Below are positions 1 to 8,751 of a DNA stretch of 64,000 nt, piece by piece. How positions within the stretch are numbered: the first letter of the stretch is position 1; the number at the start of each line of letters is the position of its first letter. Source of the stretch: Acidovorax sp. A79 (lineage in GTDB: Bacteria; Pseudomonadota; Gammaproteobacteria; Burkholderiales; Burkholderiaceae_C); the NCBI RefSeq assembly GCF_041154505.1, contig NZ_AP028673.1:102055-166054 (forward strand). The letters run 5' to 3'. The notes beneath the pieces are model-generated. The model searched no databases. It was not told the DNA's origin and worked only from the letters and a program-made list of their open reading frames with translations. A program made the translations under genes and the position numbers.

Positions 1-2
1 GA

Positions 3-818
3 TCGACAGAGAAACAATGGGCCTTCCGCACGGTACGCCACATCGAATTCATGCGCGGCGCGGTGGCGCATGCACCGCAGGCACAGTGGATCAGCGTCAG
101 CATCGACGGCCAGGTCTATGCGCTGGGCGGCGGCGTGTCGGCGATGGAGCAGCGCATTCCCGAGCACCGGTGCGGGCCGTTGCGCGGTTCTGTACGCCAA
201 GTGGTGGAGATCGACGGCCACGCCCATGCAGTGCAGGCCCATCGCGGCCTGTGCCGCCGCCTCGGCCCCGACCACTGGAAGACGCTGTGCGCCGACCTGC
301 CGCCCGGCCCGCTGGACGGCGGCGATGCCGCAGGCTTCCGGTGTGCGGCGGGCAGTTCGGCGTCGGACATCTACGCAGGCGGCGATGGCGGCGACCTGTG
401 GCATTTTGACGGTGTGCGCTGGCGCCAACAGCCCTTCCCCGATGAAGCCATCGACCTGCTGTGCTGCCCAGCGCCCGGTGATGTGGTCGCGGCATGCCGC
501 TCGAGTGCCGTCTATCGCAGCACGGGCAACGGCTGGCGCAAGCTCGGTGCGAGCGGCGTGGGGCCGTACCGCAGCATGGTTTCGTACCAGGGCGCGGTGT
601 GGTGTTCGTCTGATGCGGGCATCTGGCGCATCGACGGGGACCGCATCGGCAGGGTCACGCTGCCCGATGGCATCAGTGCGAATGCGGGGCTGCTGGCGGC
701 GAGGGACGGTGTGCTGCTGGTGGCGGGCAAGCACGGGGCCGCGTACCTGCAAGACGGCATGTGGCGCGAGTTTCTGAGCTTTGGATCCGGTGCCAAGGCC
801 GCAACACCGCGCCGGTAG
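3..818 (+). CDS. Propeller-like repeat protein, 5' end outside window
   Basis: The frame is open from the window edge, so this is the C-terminal 271 residues of a longer protein. It aligns by eye with the genes at 917-1939 and 4169-5155. Shared blocks include a VYALGGG-like strand, the ASDIYAGGDGGDLWHFDG segment and a closing LLVAGKHGAAYLQDG motif. The spacing of short G-, W- and D-rich strands suggests a beta-propeller. No catalytic motif is visible. It sits at the edge of a cluster of immunity-type genes, so a role tied to a secreted toxin locus is inferred from context only. No signal peptide can be judged because the start is missing. Confidence 0.6.
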   Translation, partial: STEKQWAFRTVRHIEFMRGAVAHAPQAQWISVSIDGQVYALGGGVSAMEQRIPEHRCGPLRGSVRQVVEIDGHAHAVQAHRGLCRRLGPDHWKTLCADLPPGPLDGGDAAGFRCAAGSSASDIYAGGDGGDLWHFDGVRWRQQPFPDEAIDLLCCPAPGDVVAACRSSAVYRSTGNGWRKLGASGVGPYRSMVSYQGAVWCSSDAGIWRIDGDRIGRVTLPDGISANAGLLAARDGVLLVAGKHGAAYLQDGMWREFLSFGSGAKAATPRR

Positions 819-916
819 CACGCGACACGGCAAACCGGCCGACGAGACGCTGCTTCTTCAGGGTGCAGGGGGGCGTTGACATCGACTTTCCTGTACCTGA
901 CCGCCAACCAGCGGCA

Positions 917-1939
917 TCAAGCCCCCGGATGCTCCTTCTGGCTGCGCTCGGCCATTGCCGCATGGTGGAAAACAAGCTGCCAGCGACCGTCCTGCAGCAG
1001 CGCCGCGCCGTGGAAACCAGCCAGCAGGAGAATGCCTGCCCGCGAAGACAGGTGGCCGGCACAAACGGATATTTCCGCTGGCAGCTCGGCCTGGGCGATG
1101 CCTTGTTCGCTGACCCACCAGACGCCGTAGTCGCTGGTGGCCCAGACCTTGCCGTCATGCCAGACCAGATCGCGGAACGGCAGCGCCAGCCCGGGCTCGG
1201 CGATGCAGCGCCATTCATCACCACGGCCAACGAAGGTGATGCCCTCGTAGCCGCTGATGTACACCTTGCCGTCGCCGGCGCAGCACACGGTGCGAAGCGA
1301 CTGCTTGCCGGGAAAGCCGATGCGACGCCAGTCCCCTCCACCGTAGTGCCAGACATCGCCTTGGTCACCCACGGCATAGATGTCGTTGGCGCCAAAGCCG
1401 TCGATGGCGCGGAAACCGACGTTGCCGCTGCCGAACTCATGCGCTGACAGCGGAAAACGGCCCGTCTCCCAGTGCCACTGCCCGATTCCACGGCGTACCC
1501 CGACCGTGCGATTGCCGCCGCACAGATAAAGATGCCCATCGATGTTGTGCAGCTGGTTCACGGCGCCGTAGCGGCCCTTGCGCTCGAACGGTATGGCACC
1601 TTCGCGCCCCTTCGAGCCGCTGCCGATGGCATAGACCTCGCCCCCGACATCGACGGCGACGAGCTTGTCCTCGGGCTGGCTGGCAAATTCGGCGATGGTG
1701 ATGTCCATGCCTTTGTTCCAGCTGTGCGTCCAGCGCTTGTCGCCGCTCTGGTCAGGCCGCCAGACCACGACGCGCTGGATTAGCGCACTCGCATCGGGAT
1801 CATGCCCTTCGGGTTGGTAGCCCGGGCGCTGCGTGTAGTCCTCCTGGGCGATGAAATAGAGGTAGCCCGCACTGCGCACTACGCAGTCAACGATGTTGTA
1901 GCCCAGAAAATTCTTGCGAAACTCTGCTGTCGTCAGCAT
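917..1939 (-). CDS. Propeller-like repeat protein, paralog 2
   Basis: This 340-aa protein has a strong ribosome binding site (AAGGAGGT, 8 nt before the ATG at 1939). It is a paralog of the neighbours at 3-818 and 4169-5155, with matching blocks (GYNIVDC near the N-terminus, NDIYAVGDQGDVWHYGGG in the middle, a KVYISGYEG strand, then a LLLAGFHGAALLQDG end). Repeated short strands with W/G/D turns suggest a beta-propeller fold. There is no signal peptide or membrane segment, so it is probably cytoplasmic. It is convergent with the copy at 3-818, so the family is not one simple operon. The function is not known to me. Confidence 0.65.
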   Translation of the reverse strand: MLTTAEFRKNFLGYNIVDCVVRSAGYLYFIAQEDYTQRPGYQPEGHDPDASALIQRVVVWRPDQSGDKRWTHSWNKGMDITIAEFASQPEDKLVAVDVGGEVYAIGSGSKGREGAIPFERKGRYGAVNQLHNIDGHLYLCGGNRTVGVRRGIGQWHWETGRFPLSAHEFGSGNVGFRAIDGFGANDIYAVGDQGDVWHYGGGDWRRIGFPGKQSLRTVCCAGDGKVYISGYEGITFVGRGDEWRCIAEPGLALPFRDLVWHDGKVWATSDYGVWWVSEQGIAQAELPAEISVCAGHLSSRAGILLLAGFHGAALLQDGRWQLVFHHAAMAERSQKEHPGA

Positions 1940-2027
1940 GGCTCACCACCTCCTTCGTATATTTGATTTCATCGTGAAGTAATCTGCAGTTGCATGTGTG
2001 CACTGCGCACTGGAAAATCATGCAGCA

Positions 2028-2492
2028 CTACCGTAGCCATGCCCCAAAATGCTTGCGGCGCGCATCCAAAATAGCGAATACCTTGTCGATACTCGCCTGA
2101 GATTCCGGAATATCGGCATAAGTGGCCTCGTCAGGAAACAAGTCATCCAGATCGAGGTGGTAACGGTATTCCCAGCCGGGCCTGAGGTATTTGAGCGCGA
2201 ACGATCGGCCACGCTCGTTGAAGTGGCTCGGCCTTACGCCTTCTCCGAAAAAAGAACGTGCATCCCGGACCATATCGGCGAAGGAAGCATCCACCCGAAG
2301 ATGGCTATTCGAGAGGCGAACAGAAAGCTCCTCTTCCAGCAATCCGCGCGAGCATGACCACAGCAGAAACAATGCGCCATCTATGCCCGTGGCTGGATGG
2401 CCGTTCTCATCGGCAATAAAAATGACCTGCATGTCGTTCATGCCCGACCCGTACTCGGCCATCAACTGATTAAGAAGGTTCGACAAATTCAT
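2028..2492 (-). CDS. Hypothetical protein, immunity-locus type
   Basis: A 154-aa soluble acidic protein with no signal peptide. The N-terminal half holds a strand pair (MQVIFIADENG, IDGALFLLWSC). The C-terminal half contains NERGRSFALKYL and a helix with conserved-looking acidic residues, a composition typical of small immunity proteins. It lies upstream of the propeller gene on the same strand, and an AAGG-type ribosome site precedes the ATG. Its GC is visibly lower than that of its neighbours, which fits recent acquisition. I do not recognise a named family; the immunity assignment comes only from the neighbourhood. Confidence 0.5.
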   Translation of the reverse strand: MNLSNLLNQLMAEYGSGMNDMQVIFIADENGHPATGIDGALFLLWSCSRGLLEEELSVRLSNSHLRVDASFADMVRDARSFFGEGVRPSHFNERGRSFALKYLRPGWEYRYHLDLDDLFPDEATYADIPESQASIDKVFAILDARRKHFGAWLR

Positions 2493-2689
2493 ATCTTCAA
2501 GCCTTTCAAAATTTCAAAAACGCATAGAACTCAGCCAGCCACGGTCAGCTCGCGCAATTCCTGGGGGTTCATGGGGCTCTGAAAAAACCGCTGAAGCGTT
2601 TGATAGCATGGTGCCAGAACCATTCAGGAGCAGCGGCCGATGCGCAAGAACTACGCTCGTCGTCGTCGCACTATGTCGGGAGGCAAACG

Positions 2690-3478
2690 GTGATTCAACA
2701 ACTGCTGGCCCTCTGTTGCCTCGCCACTACCGGAGCCCACGCCATGGCCAGCGACTTCCAGCCCATCGCGCGCCTGGACTGCCCGGGCGGCGAATTCATC
2801 GCCGATGCTCGCCCCTGGGGCGAGAACGAGGCCGGCGGCTCGCGTGCCGAACTGCGCTACCGCTACCGGGGCGTGGTGCTGGCCGCCATTCGCTACGAGG
2901 CGTACTACAAGAACCTCGAACCCTGGCTGCGCCAGGGCAGCCCGCGCATCTACAACCTGGGCCTGAACCTGGATACCAGCGGCGCTAGCAAGACCAGCGG
3001 CTACGACCAGGGCGACACACTGTACCTGCCGCCCTCGGCGTTCTCGCAGGCCGAGGTGGAGGGCCTGTTCGACTGCCTACACCGGCACCAGGCCGCGCTG
3101 CGCGACAGCTTCGAGCGCACCGAGATCACCAGCAGCACCCTGCTGGGCTTGATGAAGACGCGCACCGGCACAGGCCGCAACGGCGTGGCGCGGCTGGTGC
3201 ATGCGGATGCGCCGATCACGGCCCTCTACGGCAGCGGCTGGCTGCTGATCGTGGTGGAGCGCGGCGGCCGCGTGCTGGTGCACGCCAACCTGACGGCCAA
3301 CAACCCGACCGAATCGGCAGTGTGGGGCGAAGTCATGCCCGGAAAACCGCCTGTGCTGCGCGCCCGGCGCGAACTGCGCTTTGACGGCCAGATGCACGAC
3401 GGCGCCCTGTTGCTGAACGAGCCTGAGACGAGCACCGGCCGGCGGCTGCGAAACGACTTCCGCGTGGAGTGGCAATAA
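2690..3478 (+). CDS. Periplasmic hypothetical protein, GTG start
   Basis: I place the start at the GTG at 2690 because a GGGAGG site lies just before it and the protein then opens with a clean signal peptide (a leucine-rich core followed by TTGAHAMAS). That gives 262 aa exported to the periplasm. The mature part has two cysteines (LDCPGGEF and FDCLHRHQ) that could form a disulfide. No known domain is recognised. A short interspersed repeat follows the stop codon. Tight packing with the next immunity-like gene suggests co-acquisition, but there is no direct evidence of function. Confidence 0.55.
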   Translation: MIQQLLALCCLATTGAHAMASDFQPIARLDCPGGEFIADARPWGENEAGGSRAELRYRYRGVVLAAIRYEAYYKNLEPWLRQGSPRIYNLGLNLDTSGASKTSGYDQGDTLYLPPSAFSQAEVEGLFDCLHRHQAALRDSFERTEITSSTLLGLMKTRTGTGRNGVARLVHADAPITALYGSGWLLIVVERGGRVLVHANLTANNPTESAVWGEVMPGKPPVLRARRELRFDGQMHDGALLLNEPETSTGRRLRNDFRVEWQ

Positions 3479-3481
3479 AAA

Positions 3482-3526
3482 CCGCCTCTAGCACCCGCCC
3501 ATCTATCGCAAGCAGCTATCAAATTG
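3482..3526. repeat. Interspersed intergenic repeat copy 1
   Basis: The segment contains GCACCCGCCCATC followed by CGCAAGCAGCTATCAAA. Related copies occur at about 7204-7254, 9258-9294, 12330-12385, 18151-18195, 21915-21970, 23938-23985 and 35030-35075. It lies between two genes, and the core is partly self-complementary in other copies. Confidence 0.55.
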
Positions 3527-3535
3527 GAAGCATCG

Positions 3536-4132
3536 ATGCCTGCCCTCGAAGCATTCAAGCAAACCGTTGCCCGCACCGACACCCTTCCCGCAGACCTGGA
3601 AATGCTGGCCTTGCACACGCTGCAAGGCGGCGCAGGCCCCTTTCATGGCATTGACCTGCTCGCCCTGATGCCGGGGGAAGAAGACGTGGCCAATGACATC
3701 TCCTACCTCAGTGAAGACGAGTTAAAAGACCCCGACCTGCAGAGCAACATCGAAGCCATGCGGGAAGTCACCGCGCTGGCGCGCTTCGTTGCGAAGGATG
3801 GCCAAAGCAACCTGTACGGCTACTGGCTGGGCCAGCCCGCGCGCCCGCTGCACGAGGCTGCCATCGTCATGCTCGACAACGAAGGGCAGTTCTCGCTGCG
3901 GGCCGGCGGCAGCCTTATCGAGGGGGTCTGCGGGGAGCAGTGCGACAAGAAGACTTTTGAGGCGCTGAAACTACGGTTCGAGGCGTTGGGCATCACGTTC
4001 CAGGCCCAGAACTGGAACGACTGGGCCAGATCGTGTGAACACTTGCGGCAAACCAGCGATCACCCGGACGCGCTGCACAAGGTGTTCTACAACCAGCACC
4101 GGCAACGGCGCGGGCTGGAGCCCATTGAATGA
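3536..4132 (+). CDS. Hypothetical SUKH-like immunity-locus protein
   Basis: A 198-aa cytoplasmic protein. The ATG at 3536 with GGAAG upstream is preferred over an in-frame TTG at 3524. It contains a strand-rich middle (NLYGYWLGQPARPLHEAAIVMLDNEGQFSL), as in SMI1/KNR4-type immunity proteins, where a displayed value is followed by a GGSL turn. The similarity is loose, and the family assignment is inference. It is followed directly by the third propeller paralog, so these genes probably move as a set. Confidence 0.45.
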   Translation: MPALEAFKQTVARTDTLPADLEMLALHTLQGGAGPFHGIDLLALMPGEEDVANDISYLSEDELKDPDLQSNIEAMREVTALARFVAKDGQSNLYGYWLGQPARPLHEAAIVMLDNEGQFSLRAGGSLIEGVCGEQCDKKTFEALKLRFEALGITFQAQNWNDWARSCEHLRQTSDHPDALHKVFYNQHRQRRGLEPIE

Positions 4133-4168
4133 CGTCGCCGACGGAATGTGAAAACGATTCCAAACCAC

Positions 4169-5155
4169 ATGGCAAAAATCAGCAACACCCCATTCATCGC
4201 GCGCCCGCAGTGGAGAACGCACTACCAAGGCTGGCATATTGTCGATTGCGCCGTGCGCGACAGGAACATCGTCTATCTGCTGGCGCGGCCCGATCTGGAT
4301 GAGGAAAAGCAGTCCAAAACCTGGGACCACGACATCGGCACGCGCCTGCTGTCGATCTATCTGGACGAGCAGAACCCAGAGAAGCGCCATGGCTGGAGCG
4401 AGCTGGACGGCTTCAACCGGCCGCGCTGCGGCGTGTCGCACCAGCCCATCGCACAGGCACTGGTCGTCGCGCGCAACAACGAAGGCAGCGTCTATGCCAT
4501 TGGCGGCGGCAAGCCCGGCGCCATGGAGAACATCGGCACCGATCTCAACCCGATCACCATGCGGGTCAAGTGCATCGGCGGCTACGCATATTCCGTCGGC
4601 CGCAACCGCAAGATCTTCAAGCGCGTGGCGCCGGGGCGCTGGGAGCGCATGGAGGGTCTGCCCAAGCCGGGCGATGAGGACTTCAGCGCCGTCGGCTTCA
4701 ACGACATGGACGGGCTCAGCGAGCAGGAGCTGTATGCCGTCGGCGCGGGCGGCGATGTCTGGCGCTATGACGGCAAACGATGGACACACTGCGATTTTCC
4801 CAGCAAGGAGCAACTGGGCACCGTCACCGTCGGCCAGGATGGCAAGGTGTACATCAGCGGCGAAGGCGGCAATCTCTGGATCGGTGCCAAGGACACCTGG
4901 ACGCAGGTGCACCAGGGCAACTCCAGTTTGCTGAACAACAGCGCGGTATGGTTTGAGAACCAGTTGTGGTTGTGCTCGGACTACCAACTGCGCGTGTGGG
5001 ACGGCAAGGAGGTGCGCCGCCTGCGCCACGGCGGCGCGGATGTCGTCCACACCGGCCACATGGACGCGCGCGACGGGCTACTGGTGATCGCGGGCCTGTA
5101 CGAAGTCCATGCCTATGACGGCAAGACGTGGAAGACGCTGGTGGCACCGTATTGA
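4169..5155 (+). CDS. Propeller-like repeat protein, paralog 3
   Basis: A 328-aa protein (7 residues longer if the GTG at 4148 is used). Landmarks shared with the paralog at 917-1939 include GWHIVDCAV near the start, VYAIGGG, a LYAVGAGGDVWRYDGK segment and KVYISGEGGNLW. Four or more repeats of about 40-60 residues suggest a beta-propeller. There is no signal peptide. Its position among immunity-type genes hints at a role with a secreted toxin system whose effector lies outside the window. This is inferred, not shown. Confidence 0.62.
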   Translation: MAKISNTPFIARPQWRTHYQGWHIVDCAVRDRNIVYLLARPDLDEEKQSKTWDHDIGTRLLSIYLDEQNPEKRHGWSELDGFNRPRCGVSHQPIAQALVVARNNEGSVYAIGGGKPGAMENIGTDLNPITMRVKCIGGYAYSVGRNRKIFKRVAPGRWERMEGLPKPGDEDFSAVGFNDMDGLSEQELYAVGAGGDVWRYDGKRWTHCDFPSKEQLGTVTVGQDGKVYISGEGGNLWIGAKDTWTQVHQGNSSLLNNSAVWFENQLWLCSDYQLRVWDGKEVRRLRHGGADVVHTGHMDARDGLLVIAGLYEVHAYDGKTWKTLVAPY

Positions 5156-5170
5156 CCACCTTCAGAAAGA

Positions 5171-5719
5171 ATGACGATGAACCGCGAAGATTTAACCAGG
5201 GACATCACGGAAGCCGCCCGGCGCTCCTTCTCCGCCCTGCTGGCGCAGCACGGCAACGAGAGCTTCTACGCCTTTGCCCTCTACACCGACGAGGACTGCT
5301 ACACCGTGGTGCCCGCGGCCAACTCGCTGGAGCGGCACCGCGAGAAGCTCGCGGAGATGGATGACGATGACGACCAGGCCGCCTACTACCAATGGGCCAG
5401 CGCCGAGTGGGCCTACGAGGGCTTCGCCGCCGAGCCGTTCAACCCCATCTGCGATCAACTGGCAGCGGCCTGCCAGGCGGTATCCGGCGACGCGGCTGCA
5501 TTCGCCTCATTCAAGGCCGGCGTCCGCCAGGCCATGACCGATGCCATGCGCCGCCTCGATGAAGAAGGCTTTTTTGGCACGCACCGCGCCGGGGCTGTGC
5601 TGTTCATCACTTCGTCCGATTTTGACGAAGCCTCCGGCATGGAGCGCCGCTCGGCCCTCGCGCTGAACCCGCCGGAGCGCTCGGTGGATTTTCTGGCGTG
5701 GAACGGGGCAGCGGAGTGA
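5171..5719 (+). CDS. DUF4303 family protein
   Basis: A 182-aa soluble protein matching the DUF4303 pattern as I remember it. It has an N-terminal helix, then FYAFALYTDEDCYTVVPAAN, then a helical part with YYQWASAEWAYEG, and a C-terminal strand (AVLFITSSDFDE). Members of this family are found in polyimmunity loci and near toxin genes, and their biochemical action is unknown. It lies 15 nt after the propeller paralog on the same strand, suggesting one transcript. Confidence 0.65.
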   Translation: MTMNREDLTRDITEAARRSFSALLAQHGNESFYAFALYTDEDCYTVVPAANSLERHREKLAEMDDDDDQAAYYQWASAEWAYEGFAAEPFNPICDQLAAACQAVSGDAAAFASFKAGVRQAMTDAMRRLDEEGFFGTHRAGAVLFITSSDFDEASGMERRSALALNPPERSVDFLAWNGAAE

Positions 5720-5759
5720 ACGCCCAGGGCGGGCTTTCGACCCCCACTAGGAAACAGCC

Positions 5760-6251
5760 ATGACACCCAGCCCGTGGGCCGCATTCCTGGCCATCACCGG
5801 TTTTGAAGCGCTGCTGCGCGACCTCACCCAGCACACGCTGACCGAAGCACGCCGCGCCTGGCCGGGCGCGCCTGCCGGCTTTGCCTTCAACTGCAGCGCG
5901 GCGTGGAGTGACGTGCATATCAGCCTGGCTTACGACCCGGCGCGCGCCGCCATGGAGCCACCCGACTGGGAACATGAATGCGCCGAGGCCGAGCTGCCCG
6001 CAAGCGCCGCACTCTGGCGCGCGCGCTACGAGCCCGTGCGCGAACGCTACGAGGCCGAGCGTGAGCGGCACGCCAATTACCCGAAGCACTTTCTCGACAC
6101 CCTGCGCCACCTGCTGGCCCGCATGGAACGCGATGGCGCGTTTGCCGATGCACCCGGCATCCGCCTGCTGGTGACCGAGGTGGACGCCGACACGGCCGCC
6201 GAAGAAGCCGCGTTGGCGCAGGTGCGACGAAACCATGGAACCCCCACATGA
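5760..6251 (+). CDS. Hypothetical protein, DUF4303-like neighbour
   Basis: A 163-aa soluble protein with a good AGGAAAC ribosome site. The layout (helix, central strand FAFNCSAAWSDVHISLAY, then charged helices and an IRLLVTEVD strand) echoes the previous protein, so it may be a divergent relative. The stop overlaps the next start as ATGA, so it is translationally coupled to the SUKH protein. No domain is confidently recognised. Confidence 0.5.
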   Translation: MTPSPWAAFLAITGFEALLRDLTQHTLTEARRAWPGAPAGFAFNCSAAWSDVHISLAYDPARAAMEPPDWEHECAEAELPASAALWRARYEPVRERYEAERERHANYPKHFLDTLRHLLARMERDGAFADAPGIRLLVTEVDADTAAEEAALAQVRRNHGTPT

Positions 6252-7201
6252 GCCAAGCCCCCATGAACACGCCCCACGGATTTTCCGAAGCCGATATCCA
6301 CGCCCTGCGCGCGCACGGCATCGAGCTGTTCGCTGGGCGGCTCATCTTCGCCGCCCAGCCTCCGATGGATGAAGACGCCATCGCCGCCGTGCAGGCCCAT
6401 TGCGCCGGGCCGCTGCCACCCGCGCTGCTGGCGCTGTGGCGGCAAACTGCGGGCGGGCGGCTGGACTACAACCTGAGCGTGGAGGTGACCACCAGCGAAG
6501 GCCCGCGCATCGAGGCCGTGAGCTGGTGCGAGCTGTTCTACAACGGCAGCGATTTCTACCGCGACCTGCAGGGCTGGATCGAAAACGAAGAAGAACAAGC
6601 CTGGGAGACCGCCGAGGACGCGGGCGAAGAGTGGAGCGGCAAACTGGCCTACCTGCCCATCGGCGGATTTGAATACTGCGACCGCATCTACGCCGTGACT
6701 TCGCCCGGCGCCCCCGACGATGGCGGCATGCTGGCCTGGAAGATGGGCCTGCCGCCCGCCTGGGCGCCCGCGCTGACCGAAGACGCCGTGGCCACCTTCG
6801 CGCCCAGCCTGCTCGCCGCATTCGCATGCCTGGCGCTGCACGGCGACCCGCTGGCCTCCAACGGCGAATACGGCGCCGGGTCGGAGCTGCTGGCCTACCT
6901 GGACACCTGCCGCAGCAATGGCCTGCCCGCGCCGCTGGCCGATGCGCTGCTGGCCTTCTACCTGCGCGCCCGCATCGACTGGCGCGCCCTGCTGCAAGCC
7001 GGCACGCTGCCCGCGCACCCCTACGCCGTGCGCGTGGCCCTGCGCCACGCGGTGGAGCAGGACGATGCCGCGCTGCTGCGCCACATCCACGCCAGCGGCG
7101 CACGCCTGGACGGACTGGTGGCGGGCGGCGACAACGCCTTGCAGCACGCGCGTTTCCTGAAGAAAACCAGCGCGATCACTGCGCTAGAGGGCTTGATGTG
7201 A
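6248..7201 (+). CDS. SMI1/KNR4 (SUKH) domain protein with ankyrin-like tail
   Basis: A 317-aa protein. Residues ~1-190 look like a SMI1/KNR4 domain: an N-terminal helix, PLPPALLALWRQTAGGRL, a middle strand region and LAYLPIGGFEYCDRIYAV near the end of the fold. Such domains act as broad immunity proteins against contact-delivered toxins. Residues ~255-317 resemble ankyrin-type helix pairs (LRHAVEQDDAALLRHIHASG). The start overlaps the previous stop. No signal peptide is present. The family is fairly secure; the target is unknown. Confidence 0.65.
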   Translation: MSQAPMNTPHGFSEADIHALRAHGIELFAGRLIFAAQPPMDEDAIAAVQAHCAGPLPPALLALWRQTAGGRLDYNLSVEVTTSEGPRIEAVSWCELFYNGSDFYRDLQGWIENEEEQAWETAEDAGEEWSGKLAYLPIGGFEYCDRIYAVTSPGAPDDGGMLAWKMGLPPAWAPALTEDAVATFAPSLLAAFACLALHGDPLASNGEYGAGSELLAYLDTCRSNGLPAPLADALLAFYLRARIDWRALLQAGTLPAHPYAVRVALRHAVEQDDAALLRHIHASGARLDGLVAGGDNALQHARFLKKTSAITALEGLM

Positions 7202-7203
7202 AA

Positions 7204-7254
7204 AAAGGCTGTAGCGCCCGTCCATCAAGCGCAAGCAGCTATCCATAGCGAAGC
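7204..7254. repeat. Interspersed intergenic repeat copy 2
   Basis: The segment AGCGCCCGTCCATCAAGCG followed by CAAGCAGCTATCC matches the copy at 3482-3526 closely. It fills the gap before the next gene. Confidence 0.6.
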
Positions 7255-7262
7255 AAATTCTG

Positions 7263-7931
7263 ATGAAGAACACCCTCCTCGCATTCACACTGGCCGCATT
7301 CAGCAACCTGCCCAGCGCTGCACAAACCACCGCGCCGACAGCCATCCACGTCGCCGCTTGCGGCCTCGAATTCGATCTGCCCGCAGGCTACAAGATCACC
7401 CGCCCGCAGCGCCAGGCCGACGCCCGCTACGACCAGAGCTGCGCGTTCGACATCGTCAAAGCCAAGCCCGGGCCGCCCCTGCGCGGCGAATGCAAGGACG
7501 AGCAGGAAGGCGGCCAGCCGCCCTACCACGTGTGCGACTGGGAGGTCAACGCCGGCCCGCCCACGCCCAGCGTGCGGGTGGCGCGCATACGGCCCGGCAC
7601 GCATGCGTGGCTGGACTCCTTCACGCGCACGGACGATGGCCGCTGGATGGTGCCCAACGCCCACGCGGGCGACCAGCCCGCCGAGGCCTTCAGCTTCTTC
7701 GGCAAACCCGCGTGGAAGGGCGAACACGTCGTGCGCATGTTCTGGTGGCGCACGCGCACCAAGAACTACACCGGCATCTACGCCGGTTCGGGCGGCGCCG
7801 ACGTCACCCTGGTGCAGCTCGCGCCCGACCTGTTCGTGCAACTGGCCAACCCGCCAGACGATGCCCAAGGCGGCTGCCAGACCTTCTGCGCCAGCCTGCG
7901 CCTGGGCGCGCGGGCGCAGGATTTACCATGA
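7263..7931 (+). CDS. Periplasmic hypothetical protein
   Basis: A 222-aa protein with a clear signal peptide (MKNTLLAFTLAAFSNLPSAA, cleavage after SAA or AAQ). The mature part has paired cysteines (VAACGLEF, QSCAFD, GECKD, HVCDW, GGCQTFCAS), which suggests a disulfide-stabilised periplasmic fold. No family is recognised. The position within the immunity-type cluster suggests it could protect against a periplasm-acting toxin, but that is only contextual. Confidence 0.55.
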   Translation: MKNTLLAFTLAAFSNLPSAAQTTAPTAIHVAACGLEFDLPAGYKITRPQRQADARYDQSCAFDIVKAKPGPPLRGECKDEQEGGQPPYHVCDWEVNAGPPTPSVRVARIRPGTHAWLDSFTRTDDGRWMVPNAHAGDQPAEAFSFFGKPAWKGEHVVRMFWWRTRTKNYTGIYAGSGGADVTLVQLAPDLFVQLANPPDDAQGGCQTFCASLRLGARAQDLP

Positions 7932-7975
7932 ACATTGCAAAGAAGCCTTCAATGTCTCAGCAGGAGACCTGAACC

Positions 7976-8296
7976 ATGGAACTGCCCGACGACATCCACG
8001 CCTACCTGGCCGCCACCTTCGCACCCGCTGACCGCGAGCGGGCCGCTTTGCTGCTGGCCAGCGCCCGCACCGAGGACGGCAGCGAGCCCACAGCCCGCCT
8101 GCTGCGCTGCGCCGCCTTCGTCAGCGACGGCCAATTGGCACGCCTGCGCTACTGGGTGTCGTACATGGCGCTGGACTGGCGCGACGTGGTGGTGGCGGGC
8201 GAATGCGTGCAGCAAGACGGCGTGCCCGTCCACGCCAGGGACTTCAACAAGCCGCTCGCTCCGGACGAAAGACGCGCATGCCCGAGTCCTGCATGA
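7976..8296 (+). CDS. Small hypothetical immunity-locus protein
   Basis: A 106-aa soluble protein with a CAGGAG ribosome site. It is mostly helical, with LRYWVSYMALDWRDVVVAGEC in the middle, and no signal peptide. The last 19 nt overlap the next gene in another frame. The family is unknown to me; size and context fit a small immunity protein. Confidence 0.45.
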   Translation: MELPDDIHAYLAATFAPADRERAALLLASARTEDGSEPTARLLRCAAFVSDGQLARLRYWVSYMALDWRDVVVAGECVQQDGVPVHARDFNKPLAPDERRACPSPA

Positions 8297-8751
8297 ACCT
8301 GCGTGGCTTGGTGCTGGTGGCCAGTTTCTGGCCCAACCTGGCGGCAGCTGCTGGCCCGCCTACGGCTGCGGACCGAGCCTGTCTGCGGCTGGTCGAAGCG
8401 GCCCAGGCCCGGCAACTGGCCGGCGCCGGTAAGAACGCCGGTAGAAGTGCCGGCAAAAGCGGCCAATACGTTTGCGAGCGCCAGCCGCAGGCCTCCGCGC
8501 GTTTCGTGTTCGCGCTGCGCTGGCGCAGCAACGGCCTGCCGGCAGCAGGCAGCAACCTGGTCGGCTACTACCTTGTCGATACGGCCAGCGGCCGCATCCA
8601 TGCCTGGAATCTGGGCGAGGATCAACCTGGTGAAGCCCTGGCCGCTGTTCCTGTGGCTAACCCGCCGCGCGGCCCATCGAGTGATTGCCCCGGCCCCTGC
8701 GCTATCCAGGGCTTGCCACCCGCGCCTGCGCGCACGGGCCGCACGCCATGA
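8278..8751 (+). CDS. Exported hypothetical protein
   Basis: It is 157 aa from the ATG at 8278, or 152 from the ATG at 8293. Either start gives a hydrophobic signal (LVLVASFWPNLAAAA). The body carries a C...C pair and a strand block ending in IHAWNLGEDQPGEA. That last block occurs again as a fragment at 10539-10600. The stop overlaps the next start as ATGA. No function is recognised. Confidence 0.5.
   Translation: MPESCMNLRGLVLVASFWPNLAAAAGPPTAADRACLRLVEAAQARQLAGAGKNAGRSAGKSGQYVCERQPQASARFVFALRWRSNGLPAAGSNLVGYYLVDTASGRIHAWNLGEDQPGEALAAVPVANPPRGPSSDCPGPCAIQGLPPAPARTGRTP

Noticed and set aside
3971..5059. A 362-codon minus-strand frame over the third propeller gene
   Set aside because: The sense gene is clearly homologous to two neighbours; the antisense has no conserved feature.
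6077..7147. A 356-codon minus-strand frame over the SUKH gene
   Set aside because: It has Gln/Ala/Gly-rich shadow composition; the plus-strand gene shows SUKH features and ATGA coupling.
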